Program-made: the position numbers and the translations under genes
NCBI GenBank assembly: GCA_016787755.1
Contig: JAEUUA010000023.1
Location: 422,613-486,612, forward strand
Source of the DNA: Cyclobacteriaceae bacterium
GTDB taxonomy: Bacteria > Bacteroidota > Bacteroidia > Cytophagales > Cyclobacteriaceae
Direction of reading: 5' to 3'
Length of the DNA: 64,000 bases
Notes under the pieces: model-generated
Database searches by the model: none
Seen by the model: only the letters and a program-made list of their open reading frames with translations
What the model was told of the DNA's origin: nothing
Shown: piece by piece, positions 15,711 through 24,765 of the stretch
Numbering within the stretch: the stretch's first letter is position 1
Layout: each line of letters starts with the position of its first letter

Positions 15711-16904
15711 TTATTTGACTTTAAATGGGTTCGATAATTTTGGATCTGTAATCATTTCGTAGTCGGTAAGGGTATTTAAAAAAGAGACAATTGCTTTTAC
15801 TTCAGCATCTGTCATATTCATTTGCTTTGCTTTTCCGTTCACCCGTAATCGATCATCTAAATTTTTGCTGTTGGAAATACCATGACTATAATGTTGCAGC
15901 ACCTCTTCAAGAGTTTTAAAACGCCCGTCATGCATGTAGGGTCCGGTAAGCTGAACATTTCGCAAGGAAGGAATCTTAAACATTCCTGCTTGCGTTGTGT
16001 TTCCAGTGATACTTGACATGCCTAAATCTTTTGGGTTTGCATCTAACCCGATATCAGCAAAACCATTTGACTCATGACAGCTATTACAATTAAACTTATC
16101 AAAGAAAAGCTGACGCCCTAATTCTTCAATGGCTGACAATTGACTGCTTCCATCGTTAATATTAAAACTATTATTGATTGCCAGGTTTAAAGACTTATCA
16201 AATTTTGATTGATTGGAGCGAATGCTTAGCAAAAACGCACTTAATCCTGTCGATATTTTTTCCTTGGTTATTTCTCCGTTTCCAAAGGCATTTATAAATA
16301 AGGTATTGTATTCTTTAATTGAAGATAGTTTCATAGCAAGAATATCCAGATCGGAAATTCCCATTTCAATATGGTTCATGATTGGCCTTGTTACCATGAT
16401 GGCCAGGTCGTTCTCACGGCCATCCCAAAATAATTTGGTAGGTTGAACAAAAAAATCGGGCGAAACAAATACACCCGGAAGGTAGGCACCGACAGTAGGA
16501 TCATTCACATCAATTTTTACAGAATCAGTTGCCATTGAATCAATCAACAGATTATGATCTATGGCAATACCTGCAAATAAATTAGAAATAATATTTTGAA
16601 TAGGCATTGAGTTGCGCGAGGTGATACGATTTTCAAAACCCCGGCTAAAAGCAGCGTCATCTGAAAAGGCAAGTGTTTGCTTATGGCAACTGGCACAGGA
16701 TACACTGTTATTAATGGATAACCTCGGGTCGTAAAACAAAACCCTTCCCAAGGTTGGGAGATGATCAGAGGTTCCTGAAACATTATATGAAAATGGTATT
16801 TCAGGCAAATCCAAAATAATTTCGCGTTGCTTTGCCGACTCAAAAGGATCGCATGCAGCAAATAAGAGCATGCAAAAAAGGCTCAGTAATTTGATCGCTT
16901 TCAT
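15711..16904 (-). CDS. Diheme cytochrome c peroxidase (CcpA/MauG family) lipoprotein
   Basis: About 397 residues from ATG 16902-16904 (MKAIKLLSLFCMLLFAAC), which gives a lipobox with FAAC. Two heme c motifs are visible, CASCHK and CNSCHE, with the order expected for bacterial diheme cytochrome c peroxidases. GRVLFYDPRLS before the first heme and FKIPSLRNVQLTGPYMHDGRFKTLEEVL near the second are family signatures. Such enzymes reduce hydrogen peroxide with electrons from small cytochromes, or in the MauG branch carry out protein oxidations. Its stop lies 16 bases before the start of the outer-membrane protein gene downstream, so the two may share a transcript. Confidence 0.9.
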   Translation of the reverse strand: MKAIKLLSLFCMLLFAACDPFESAKQREIILDLPEIPFSYNVSGTSDHLPTLGRVLFYDPRLSINNSVSCASCHKQTLAFSDDAAFSRGFENRITSRNSMPIQNIISNLFAGIAIDHNLLIDSMATDSVKIDVNDPTVGAYLPGVFVSPDFFVQPTKLFWDGRENDLAIMVTRPIMNHIEMGISDLDILAMKLSSIKEYNTLFINAFGNGEITKEKISTGLSAFLLSIRSNQSKFDKSLNLAINNSFNINDGSSQLSAIEELGRQLFFDKFNCNSCHESNGFADIGLDANPKDLGMSSITGNTTQAGMFKIPSLRNVQLTGPYMHDGRFKTLEEVLQHYSHGISNSKNLDDRLRVNGKAKQMNMTDAEVKAIVSFLNTLTDYEMITDPKLSNPFKVK

Positions 16905-17072
16905 AGGGGTGGTGTTTATAAAAAAACGATATCTCATATGAAGATAAGGACTTTTTTGATTTTGACACCAGTTTCAGGTAAACCGTTGGAATGCATTAAA
17001 AAATAGAACACTCATCCTTAGCAAAGGAAATGCTGAACAACTTGAAGCCCGGAAGGAAAAGGTACACGGGGC

Positions 17073-18518
17073 TTAATGCAACTCGCTTAATAATTGCTCA
17101 TAAAACCAAAGCGTGGTTTTATAACTTTCTAAACTTACTCGTTCGTTAATTCCATGAAATCCAATGGGATCAATCATGGGACTAAACTTTATAATGTTGG
17201 TTGAGACTTCTCCAAAATATCGTGAGTCTGTTGCGCCAATCATTAAGAAGGGAGAAGTTAATAAATCGGGATAGCTGCTTTTGATGGCCGCGGAAATTTT
17301 TTGATACCCCACACTCGTCATAGGTGTAACCGCAGAAGCTTCTGACAAACTACCCGGTAGGGTAACCAGTGAAACGCGATCATCATTAATGATCTCTTTT
17401 ACTTGAGCAATAATGTCTCCGCCTTTGTCTCCTGGTAGTAACCTGAAATTTAGGGTAGCGGTTGAAAGGGTAGGGATAACATTGTCTTTAATTCCTGCGT
17501 GAATAATTGTTGGAGCAACCGTTGTGCGAATCATTGCATTACCCCCGGCACTTTTTTCATAAATTCCGATAATCAAACCCCTGAATAACCACGGGTTCGC
17601 AAAGGCCATACGTTGTGTAAATGGCATTTCCGGGCCAAGGCTTTCAATAAATCCATTCATTGATTCGGAGAATCTTGCTTCAAATGGTTTTGCACGTAAG
17701 CGCACGATAGCGCGTGTGAGAATATCAATAGAAGTTTCAGGTGATGGCATAGAACTATGACCACCCGTCTGTTCTACAGACAAAACCAACGATAGATATC
17801 CTTTTTCAGAAGTACCCAGGAGCGCTACGGGTTTAGTGATTCCGGGAATTTGATTTTTAGTGATGATGCCACCCTCATCCATCACAAACTCAGCCTGAAC
17901 TCTACGCTCTTTTAAAAGGTTAGCTACCGCAATTGCCCCAGATCCACCAATTTCTTCATCATGTCCAAACGAAAAGTAAATGGTTCGCTCCGGTTGAAAC
18001 TCAGTAGCGAGTAACTTTTCAGCGGCCTCCAACATGCCTATCAAATTGATTTTATCATCCGTTGTGCCTCGTCCCCAAATGAAATCATTTTTTACTTCGC
18101 CCGCGAACGGATCGACAGTCCACAAAGATTCCGTATCGGCTTCAATAGGAACCACATCCTGATGCGCCATGAGGACAACAGGTTTTAGGAGTGGATTTTT
18201 TCCTTTCCAGGTAAATAGGAGTGTGTAGCCTTTAACTATTTCGCGTTGAAGGTGTGCGTGAAAATTTGGATACGTGGATTCTAAATATTTCCGAAAGCCA
18301 ATAAACTGTAGTGAGTCAAACAAAGCAGGATTGCTATTAGAAATAGTTTTAAAAGCAAGGGCCCCTTTAAAATGTTGCAAGGCAGTTGGGTTAATTTCTG
18401 GTGCAGGCAAAGCGTGCACTCGTTCTTGCGTGGAAGAAAGGGTGAGCGTATTGACTACCACCAGTACAACCACCACCAACAATATAATCAATACGATAAG
18501 AAGTGCCTTTTTTATCAT
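17073..18518 (-). CDS. M20 family peptidase, PM20D1-like, membrane-anchored
   Basis: 481 residues. One N-terminal helix (residues 5-27, valine-rich) anchors the enzyme facing the periplasm. The catalytic domain holds the M20 metal ligands: MAHQDVVPI (His, catalytic Asp), WGRGTTDDK (bridging Asp), FGHDEEIGG (Glu pair) and a His near the end (GFHGINERV). The lid domain with GGHSSMP sits between. The overall order matches PM20D1/carboxypeptidase-S-like enzymes that hydrolyse or make N-acyl amino acids or small peptides. Divergent from the succinate dehydrogenase operon across a 161-base gap. Confidence 0.87.
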   Translation of the reverse strand: MIKKALLIVLIILLVVVVLVVVNTLTLSSTQERVHALPAPEINPTALQHFKGALAFKTISNSNPALFDSLQFIGFRKYLESTYPNFHAHLQREIVKGYTLLFTWKGKNPLLKPVVLMAHQDVVPIEADTESLWTVDPFAGEVKNDFIWGRGTTDDKINLIGMLEAAEKLLATEFQPERTIYFSFGHDEEIGGSGAIAVANLLKERRVQAEFVMDEGGIITKNQIPGITKPVALLGTSEKGYLSLVLSVEQTGGHSSMPSPETSIDILTRAIVRLRAKPFEARFSESMNGFIESLGPEMPFTQRMAFANPWLFRGLIIGIYEKSAGGNAMIRTTVAPTIIHAGIKDNVIPTLSTATLNFRLLPGDKGGDIIAQVKEIINDDRVSLVTLPGSLSEASAVTPMTSVGYQKISAAIKSSYPDLLTSPFLMIGATDSRYFGEVSTNIIKFSPMIDPIGFHGINERVSLESYKTTLWFYEQLLSELH

Positions 18519-18679
18519 ACTCAGAATTTATTCGATTTTTTGCTACAGGGAGTATTCCATCTCATTTATAATCGCTGATGATTTGAGTACATCCATGCCA
18601 AAATTAACCGAATGCTTCAGGCTATTTTGCTTTTAGATTTATTTTTATCTAATATGTCTTCTCAAACGCCAAATTTAAT

Positions 18680-19459
18680 TTGCAAATCACTTTTGGACAT
18701 ACGGCTCGAAAAGATTCCTGGTGGGTTCGGCCATTATTAGTTTTTGTTGGACTTTCCTCTTTTATTGGTTATGCAACATGGGCTGCTTTTCAAGGTGAAC
18801 ATTATTCCGTTGGCCCCTACCTTTCCCCCTTTTATTCCCCCGAAATTTTCGGCAGTTCCCCACACAGTTGGTTCGGACCAAAGCCCACTTGGTGGCCATT
18901 GATTTTACCTTTTTCACCGGCATTGCTTATACTATGGGCTCCCGGTGGAATGCGATTCACTTGTTATTATTATCGGGGTGCATACTACAAATCATTTTGG
19001 GCTGACCCCATTGCCTGCACCGTTTCTGAACCACGCAAAACATATCGAGGAGAAAACTCTTTCCCCTTAATCATGCAAAATATTCATCGCTATTTTATGT
19101 ACCTCGCTGTCATCTTTGTGATCCTTCTTGCTTATGATGCATACAAAGCATTGTGGTTTATCAATCCAACAACAGGAGAAAGCACCCTGGGCTTGGGAGT
19201 AGGTACGTTTGTACTGGCAATCAATGCGACTTTATTGGGCGGTTATACATTTGGGTGTCATTCTTTCCGTCACCTGGTTGGGGGCATTAAAGACCAACTA
19301 TCGAAATCACCCGTTCATAAAAAATTATACAATTGCTCTTCTTGTCTGAACAAACGTCACATGAATTGGGCGTGGGCAAGTTTATTTTGGGTAATGTTTT
19401 CCGATGTATATGTACGTCTTTGTTCGATGGGCATTTGGACCGACTTTAGATTTTTCTGA
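18680..19459 (+). CDS. sdhC: Succinate dehydrogenase membrane subunit, Sdh1-like
   Basis: 259 residues with about five membrane helices. No in-frame ATG exists after the in-frame stop at 18650; translation most likely starts at TTG 18680, giving QITFGHTARKDSWW. Its place directly before sdhA and sdhB (C-A-B order, stop and start overlapping as TGATG) identifies it. The sequence resembles the single large membrane subunit of mycobacterial Sdh1 rather than the usual heme b SdhC: it has Cys193-His194 with His198 (FGCHSFRH), and Cys219, Cys222 and His227 (NCSSCLNKRH). In Sdh1 structures Cys/His ligands in this subunit hold an extra Fe-S cluster; whether the same holds here is inference. It links succinate oxidation to quinone. 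Confidence 0.85.
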   Translation: MQITFGHTARKDSWWVRPLLVFVGLSSFIGYATWAAFQGEHYSVGPYLSPFYSPEIFGSSPHSWFGPKPTWWPLILPFSPALLILWAPGGMRFTCYYYRGAYYKSFWADPIACTVSEPRKTYRGENSFPLIMQNIHRYFMYLAVIFVILLAYDAYKALWFINPTTGESTLGLGVGTFVLAINATLLGGYTFGCHSFRHLVGGIKDQLSKSPVHKKLYNCSSCLNKRHMNWAWASLFWVMFSDVYVRLCSMGIWTDFRFF

Positions 19460-21270
19460 TGGCCTACGAAACGTTCAATCATGATGTATTGGTTATTGGC
19501 TCTGGTGGAGCTGGACTTCGCGCGGCTATTGAAGCTTCCTCACAAGGAGTAACCGTAGCAGTCGTTTGCCGATCGCTTCTGGGTAAGGCTCATACTGTAA
19601 TGGCCGAAGGCGGAGTAGCAGCGGCACTTGGTAACGTGGATGATCGGGATGGTTGGAAAGTTCATTTTACTGATACGATGCGAGGTGGTCAGTATATGAA
19701 TAACTGGCGTATGGCCGAACTGCACGCTAAAGAAGCACCTGCCCGTGTTAATGAGTTGGAAGCTTGGGGGGCAGTGTTTGATCGTACAGAAGATGGAAGG
19801 ATTTTGCAACGAAATTTTGGTGGACATAAATATCCGCGCCTCGCTCATGTAGGGGATCGCACTGGGTTGGAGATGATCCGAACACTCCAAGATCATGGCA
19901 TCCATCAGGGCATTGATGTATATCAGGAATACACCGTTGTTAGCTTATTAAAGAACGGAGATAAAGTGGTTGGCGCCTTTGCCTATGATCGGGAAAAAGG
20001 TCACTTTAAAATATTTCAAGCGAAAGCAGTTATTGTAGCTACGGGGGGGATGGGGCGAATTTATAAAATCTCTAGCAACAGTTGGGACTGTACAGGTGGA
20101 GGAATCTCCATCGCTTACCATGCAGGGGCCGAGCTGATCGATATGGAGTTTGTTCAGTTTCATCCAACAGGAATGGTGTGGCCTCCAAGTGTGCGCGGAT
20201 TGTTGATCACTGAAGGTGTACGTGGGGAAGGGGGTGTGCTTCGCAATAAAGATGGAAAACGGTTTATGTTTGATGACATTCCTGATTTATATAAAGCTCA
20301 AACTTCAATAGATGAGGAGGAAGGATGGCGGTATACACAAGGAGATAAGAATGCTAAACGTCCACCAGAGTTGCTTACTCGCGATCACGTTGCACGCTGT
20401 ATCCGCAGAGAAGTAAAAGCCGGACGTGGATCGCCACATGGAGGAGTATTCCTGGACATTGCGTGGATAAAAGAAAAATTACCTAATGCTGCCGAACATA
20501 TAAAGCGCAAGCTGCCTAGCATGTATCACCAGTTTAAAGAACTGGCTGGTGTAGATATTACAAAAGAACCCATGGAAGTGGGACCCACCACTCATTACAT
20601 CATGGGAGGTGTGAAGGTGGATGCTGATTCGCAGATGACCAGTGTACCCGGGCTTTTTGCAACCGGGGAATGCGCAGCAGGGTTGCATGGAGCAAATCGT
20701 CTTGGTGGAAATTCGTTGTCAGATCTTTTAGTGTTTGGCAAACGTGCAGGGGAATATGCTGCCAACTATGCGAAGGAAAATGGAGGTGTGAGAATAGATG
20801 AAGCCGAAGTTGAAAGAATGGCAGCGTGGTCATTGGCACCTTTCGAACGTGGAGCCTCGGGGGAAAATCCATTTGAAATCCAAAATCAATTGCAAGATAT
20901 GATGCAGGATCTTGTAGGCATTGTGCGTAATGAAAGTGATCTTGATGTTTCGATTGAGAAATTAGAAGAGTTTGAAAAGAGAGCGAGAAACGTGGGCTGT
21001 AATGGAAACCGTGGTTTCAATCCAGGATGGCACACAGCCATCGAATTAAATCACATGATTACGGTGGCGAAAGCCATAGCTATTTCTGCTAAAGAAAGAA
21101 AGGAAAGCCGCGGTGGACATTTTCGTGAAGACTTTCCGGACAAAAGTGAAGACTTTTCTAAAGTGAATGTGACCTTAAAAAAAGGCAGCGGTGAGAATAT
21201 CGAAATAAGAAAAGTGCCAAAGACAGCCGTTCGAGAAGATCTTAAACAAATCATTGACGAAATGAAATGA
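19459..21270 (+). CDS. sdhA: Succinate dehydrogenase flavoprotein subunit
   Basis: 603 residues. The FAD dinucleotide fold reads VLVIGSGGAGLRAAIEAS, and AHTVMAEGGVAAALGN contains the His to which FAD is normally linked. Substrate-site elements follow: QFHPTGMV, GEGG, and HGANRLGGNSLSDLLVFG near residue 410. It oxidises succinate to fumarate and passes electrons to SdhB. The start overlaps the stop of sdhC by one base; sdhB begins four bases after it ends. Confidence 0.96.
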   Translation: MAYETFNHDVLVIGSGGAGLRAAIEASSQGVTVAVVCRSLLGKAHTVMAEGGVAAALGNVDDRDGWKVHFTDTMRGGQYMNNWRMAELHAKEAPARVNELEAWGAVFDRTEDGRILQRNFGGHKYPRLAHVGDRTGLEMIRTLQDHGIHQGIDVYQEYTVVSLLKNGDKVVGAFAYDREKGHFKIFQAKAVIVATGGMGRIYKISSNSWDCTGGGISIAYHAGAELIDMEFVQFHPTGMVWPPSVRGLLITEGVRGEGGVLRNKDGKRFMFDDIPDLYKAQTSIDEEEGWRYTQGDKNAKRPPELLTRDHVARCIRREVKAGRGSPHGGVFLDIAWIKEKLPNAAEHIKRKLPSMYHQFKELAGVDITKEPMEVGPTTHYIMGGVKVDADSQMTSVPGLFATGECAAGLHGANRLGGNSLSDLLVFGKRAGEYAANYAKENGGVRIDEAEVERMAAWSLAPFERGASGENPFEIQNQLQDMMQDLVGIVRNESDLDVSIEKLEEFEKRARNVGCNGNRGFNPGWHTAIELNHMITVAKAIAISAKERKESRGGHFREDFPDKSEDFSKVNVTLKKGSGENIEIRKVPKTAVREDLKQIIDEMK

Positions 21271-21273
21271 TCT

Positions 21274-22020
21274 ATGGCTATAGTATCCTTTAAAATATGG
21301 CGCACCAACGAAAGCGGAGATAAGTTTCAGGATTTTGATGTTGATATTTCTGAAGGAATGGTGGTGCTGGATGCGGTACACCAAATTCAGGCTGAACAAG
21401 CCAATGACCTTGCCGTACGCTGGAATTGTAAGGCAGGCAAATGCGGTTCCTGCTCCGCAGAGATTAACGGACATCCAAAACTGATGTGCATGACTCGTAT
21501 GGATGACATGCCGAAAGACAAGCCTGTTACTATACAGCCTATGAAGGCCTTTCCAGTCATCCGCGATTTGGTGACGGATGTGTCAAGAAATTATCGCATT
21601 AAAAAGAAAATAAAAAAATTCAAACCTCGACCACCAGACGCTACGGATGGCACCTGGAGAATGCATCAAAGTGATATTGATCGCGTTCAGGAATTTAGAA
21701 AATGCATTGAATGTTTTTTGTGCCAGGATGTTTGCCATGTGTGGCGTGAGCACGAATTGCATGATGAGTTTGCCGGTCCAAGACACATGGTTTATACAGC
21801 AGCGTTAGAAATGCATCCGCTTGACATAGAAGACAGGCGAAGGGATTTGAAAGAAAAGGCTGGAATTGGATTTTGTAATATCACCAAGTGTTGTACGAAT
21901 GTATGCCCCGAAAACATTGCAATTACTGATAACGCCATTATACCTTTAAAGGAGCGCGTGGCCGATCATTTTTATGACCCTTTGATGAGGCTTTTCAGTA
22001 TATTTGGTAAGAAGAAATAG
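21274..22020 (+). CDS. sdhB: Succinate dehydrogenase iron-sulfur subunit
   Basis: 248 residues, matching the length of Sdh1-type iron-sulfur subunits. The [2Fe-2S] domain has CKAGKCGSC followed by LMC; the C-terminal part has CIECFLCQDVCHVWREHE and CNITKCCTNVCPE for the [4Fe-4S] and [3Fe-4S] clusters. It carries electrons from SdhA to the membrane subunit. Last gene of the sdh operon; the TPR gene follows after 21 bases and could be co-transcribed. Confidence 0.95.
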   Translation: MAIVSFKIWRTNESGDKFQDFDVDISEGMVVLDAVHQIQAEQANDLAVRWNCKAGKCGSCSAEINGHPKLMCMTRMDDMPKDKPVTIQPMKAFPVIRDLVTDVSRNYRIKKKIKKFKPRPPDATDGTWRMHQSDIDRVQEFRKCIECFLCQDVCHVWREHELHDEFAGPRHMVYTAALEMHPLDIEDRRRDLKEKAGIGFCNITKCCTNVCPENIAITDNAIIPLKERVADHFYDPLMRLFSIFGKKK

Positions 22021-22041
22021 ACAAAATCAAACCGCAAGGCT

Positions 22042-22572
22042 ATGAATTTACAGGAATTAAAATCTGCCGATGAAACTCCTAATTTTAAGTTAAAAGTTAT
22101 ATCCAAAGATGGCATCGCAGCCGCCCTGAGCCGGGCCGAACATTATCGACTACTGAACCAACCTAACCTGGCCGAAAGTATTTGTCTTGACATCCTTGAA
22201 CAGGATCCCGATAACCAGAAAACTAAGATTGTATTGCTGCTTTCATATACGGATCAATTCAATCAAAAACTCAGTAAAGCAAAGTTGGCCAATGAACTAG
22301 CCAATGGACTAAAAGACGATTATTCTAAATTATATTACCTAGGCATTATCAGAGAAAGACAGGGTAAGGCAGCAATTGATTCTGCCAATCCAGGTTCTGA
22401 TTTTGATGCCTACGAATGGTATCTGGAAGCCATGGAATTTTATGAAAAAGCGGATGAAATTAATCCGGAAGGAAATGAGGACGTTGTTCTTCGATGGAAT
22501 ACCTGTGCACGCATAATTATGGAGTACCGCCTAAAGAGTCGTCCAAAGGATATGTATCCAAATTTAGAGTAG
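22042..22572 (+). CDS. TPR-like protein of unknown function
   Basis: 176 residues, no signal peptide, mainly helical. GIAAALSRAEHYRLLNQPNLAESICLDILEQDPDNQKT matches a tetratricopeptide unit, and AYEWYLEAMEFYEKADEINPEGNEDVVLRWN a second. It lies 21 bases after sdhB in the same direction, so it is probably co-transcribed with succinate dehydrogenase; a role in assembly is possible but only inferred from position. Confidence 0.7.
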   Translation: MNLQELKSADETPNFKLKVISKDGIAAALSRAEHYRLLNQPNLAESICLDILEQDPDNQKTKIVLLLSYTDQFNQKLSKAKLANELANGLKDDYSKLYYLGIIRERQGKAAIDSANPGSDFDAYEWYLEAMEFYEKADEINPEGNEDVVLRWNTCARIIMEYRLKSRPKDMYPNLE

Positions 22573-22655
22573 ACTTACGGTAATAGCGGAGTTTTCAATT
22601 GTCTTATTCCTGCCCATAAACATAAGCTTTACAAGACTTCGGGTTATTTCCTTCA

Positions 22656-23930
22656 ATGAAAATTTCAGATGACATTTCAAGGGAAGTAAAAAAGGATGAA
22701 GAGAGATACGATAAATTAATTCTCTCTTTGACTGTCTATATGACCGTTATAGCGGTATTTTATTTTTTCTTAAATATCATTTATCAATTTAAAGCTCCCT
22801 GGTATATTTTTTTATTCCTCGCACTAACGGGAATACTTTCGCACTATCTTTATAAGATTAAACGAGTCTTGTTAGCTAAGGTGTTTGGGCTAACCAGTTT
22901 TAATGTTATAATTTATTTAGTTTCATCAAGCGAAAGCCCCCTCACCAATGTGGGCCTTTATTTCGCCACCGCAGGAATTGCAGCGCTTGTCTTGTTTAAT
23001 CGTAATGAACAAATAAAAGCGTATTGTTTTATTGGCTTTTCATTAATTCTCTATTTGCTGGGAAGATATTTGCCTTATTCACCTTTGCCCTATAGGACTT
23101 TTTCTGAAGAGCAAATGAACATTGTTTCAATTGTCAACATGCTTGCCTTTGCCGGGGTTAGTGCCTATTTGATTATTTTATTATTGAATGCAAATGCGCG
23201 ACATAAGAAGAGCCTCAGTCGACAAAATGCGGAGTTAGTAAAGATTAATAGAGATTTGGATAAATTCATATATAGCTCATCACATGACCTTCGGGCTCCC
23301 TTAAGCTCATTATTAGGATTGATTTATTTAGCTGAAATTGAGAAAGAAGAAGCGACACGCCAGGAGTATTTCCAAATGATGAGGAAGCGAATTAGCACCA
23401 TGGATTTATTCATTCACGATTTGATAGATTATTCAAAGAACCTTCGGCAGGATGTGGAACACAAAGCAACCGTTATTGCTAAATTAATAGAAGAAGTTAT
23501 TGAAGATTTGATTTATTTAGATGGAGCGCGTGAACTTTCCATCTCGATCAACATTTTAGAGGGAGTGATTGTAGATTGTGATCCTACTCGCCTTCGGGTT
23601 ATTTTTTCAAACCTGATTTCCAATGCTATAAAATACCGGGATCCGTCAAAGCAGCAATCTACATTGATCATAAAAGGATCCATCCTAAATGACGAATTAA
23701 GGATTGAATTTAGAGACAATGGAATCGGCATTCCGAAGGAGCATATAGGGAAAATTTTTAATATGTTCTTTAGAGCTCATGACATAAGCATTGGTTCAGG
23801 GTTGGGTTTATATATTGTTGAAGAAACTGTAAAAACTTTACAAGGGAATATAAACGTAAGTTCCGAAGTGGGTATAGGAAGTACTTTTATCTTGACTATA
23901 CCTGGCGTAGTTAAACCACCATCTTCCTGA
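22656..23930 (+). CDS. Membrane sensor histidine kinase
   Basis: 424 residues. Residues about 20-180 hold five or six membrane helices with no periplasmic sensor domain. A coiled linker (RHKKSLSRQNAELVKINRDL) leads to the phospho-acceptor box SSSHDLRAPLSSLLGLIYLAE, then the ATPase domain with ISNAIKYRD (N box), FRDNGIGIPKE (G1) and GSGLGLYIVEE (G2). It autophosphorylates on His near residue 209 and needs a response regulator that is not adjacent. Its last 20 bases overlap the end of the convergent AlkB gene. Confidence 0.9.
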   Translation: MKISDDISREVKKDEERYDKLILSLTVYMTVIAVFYFFLNIIYQFKAPWYIFLFLALTGILSHYLYKIKRVLLAKVFGLTSFNVIIYLVSSSESPLTNVGLYFATAGIAALVLFNRNEQIKAYCFIGFSLILYLLGRYLPYSPLPYRTFSEEQMNIVSIVNMLAFAGVSAYLIILLLNANARHKKSLSRQNAELVKINRDLDKFIYSSSHDLRAPLSSLLGLIYLAEIEKEEATRQEYFQMMRKRISTMDLFIHDLIDYSKNLRQDVEHKATVIAKLIEEVIEDLIYLDGARELSISINILEGVIVDCDPTRLRVIFSNLISNAIKYRDPSKQQSTLIIKGSILNDELRIEFRDNGIGIPKEHIGKIFNMFFRAHDISIGSGLGLYIVEETVKTLQGNINVSSEVGIGSTFILTIPGVVKPPSS

Positions 23931-24513
23931 AGGTAAGATTAATCCGCGGAGTTTTGATTTTTTTTGTTAGTGGCAGCCGGTGCTGCCAATTTGTTTGTGT
24001 AGTTCCTTTCATGACTAATAAACTTCCACTTTCCAGAATCAGCGAAACAACTTCTTTAGTTTGCTTGTGTTTAAATGCAAATTTGCGCTCGGCTCCGAAG
24101 CTTAGTGATGCTATAGACGAGTCTTTACCTAGCATTTTTTCATCATCGCTGTGCCAGGCCATTCCCTCTTCACCCGTATGATATAAATTCAGTAAACATG
24201 AATTGAATGCGGTTTCAGTAAATTCTTCAACACATTTTTTTAGTTCCATGAGTTCTTTCGTCCAAAGCAATGCTTGCTTGGTTGTGTTGGAATATGTGTA
24301 CGAATAATTGTTATTGCCATACCAGGCCACTTTGCGTTTAGTGATAATGTGCTTGCCAAAGATTTTAGCTTCATCATTTCTCCATTCTATTGTCTTAAGC
24401 ATGTTTTCCAAATAGTGTTGTGCTTTCTGCCGGGACATTATTTTTCCATAATAGTTTACTTCTCCATCATGTGGCAGCAGGTTGGCAGCCACTTGTTGAT
24501 TAAATAGATCCAT
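23911..24513 (-). CDS. AlkB-like 2-oxoglutarate/Fe(II)-dependent DNA repair dioxygenase
   Basis: 200 residues. The iron ligands are seen in MAWHSDDEKML (His-x-Asp) and NWQHRLPL (His); the 2-oxoglutarate-binding pair of Arg is in TPRINLTFRKMV at the C-terminus. The substrate loop NLYHTGEEGM fits the short AlkB/ALKBH2 type. It removes alkyl groups from 1-methyladenine and 3-methylcytosine. Third gene of an alkylation-repair operon; its start overlaps the end of the Ada zinc-domain gene by 14 bases. Confidence 0.92.
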   Translation of the reverse strand: MDLFNQQVAANLLPHDGEVNYYGKIMSRQKAQHYLENMLKTIEWRNDEAKIFGKHIITKRKVAWYGNNNYSYTYSNTTKQALLWTKELMELKKCVEEFTETAFNSCLLNLYHTGEEGMAWHSDDEKMLGKDSSIASLSFGAERKFAFKHKQTKEVVSLILESGSLLVMKGTTQTNWQHRLPLTKKIKTPRINLTFRKMVV

Positions 24514-24763
24514 CCTTCCAATGTTGATAGGGTTGTTTCATACAATTTCCACAAGGCCGATATCCTTTTTGAATTGCTTCCTTTTCTGAGCTAAATAAGA
24601 CCCGGTTCTCTAAGTTCATCCGTTGACCGGAAGCACAGTTTAGTGTTCCATAGATTTTTAACTTTTTGTTTCCACCTAACGTGATTTCACCTTCTCTAAC
24701 AAGTTGCCATACTTTTCGTTTTCGCTCCGAACTTGTTTCTCCCAGATCCATATAAAGTACCAT
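24500..24763 (-). CDS. Stand-alone Ada-type metal-binding domain protein
   Basis: 87 residues. KIYGTLNCASGQRM ... NRVLFSSEKEAIQKGYRPCGNCM matches the zinc domain of Ada, in which a Cys accepts methyl groups from DNA phosphotriesters. Cys43, Cys71 and Cys74 are present; the fourth zinc ligand of E. coli Ada (four residues after the first Cys) is Gln47 here, as I recall for this stand-alone subfamily. It sits between the AraC-methyltransferase gene (2-base gap) and AlkB (overlap), so the Ada activities are encoded as two polypeptides. Phosphotriester repair is inferred and would need the missing ligand explained. Confidence 0.82.
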   Translation of the reverse strand: MVLYMDLGETSSERKRKVWQLVREGEITLGGNKKLKIYGTLNCASGQRMNLENRVLFSSEKEAIQKGYRPCGNCMKQPYQHWKDGSI

Positions 24764-24765
24764 AA

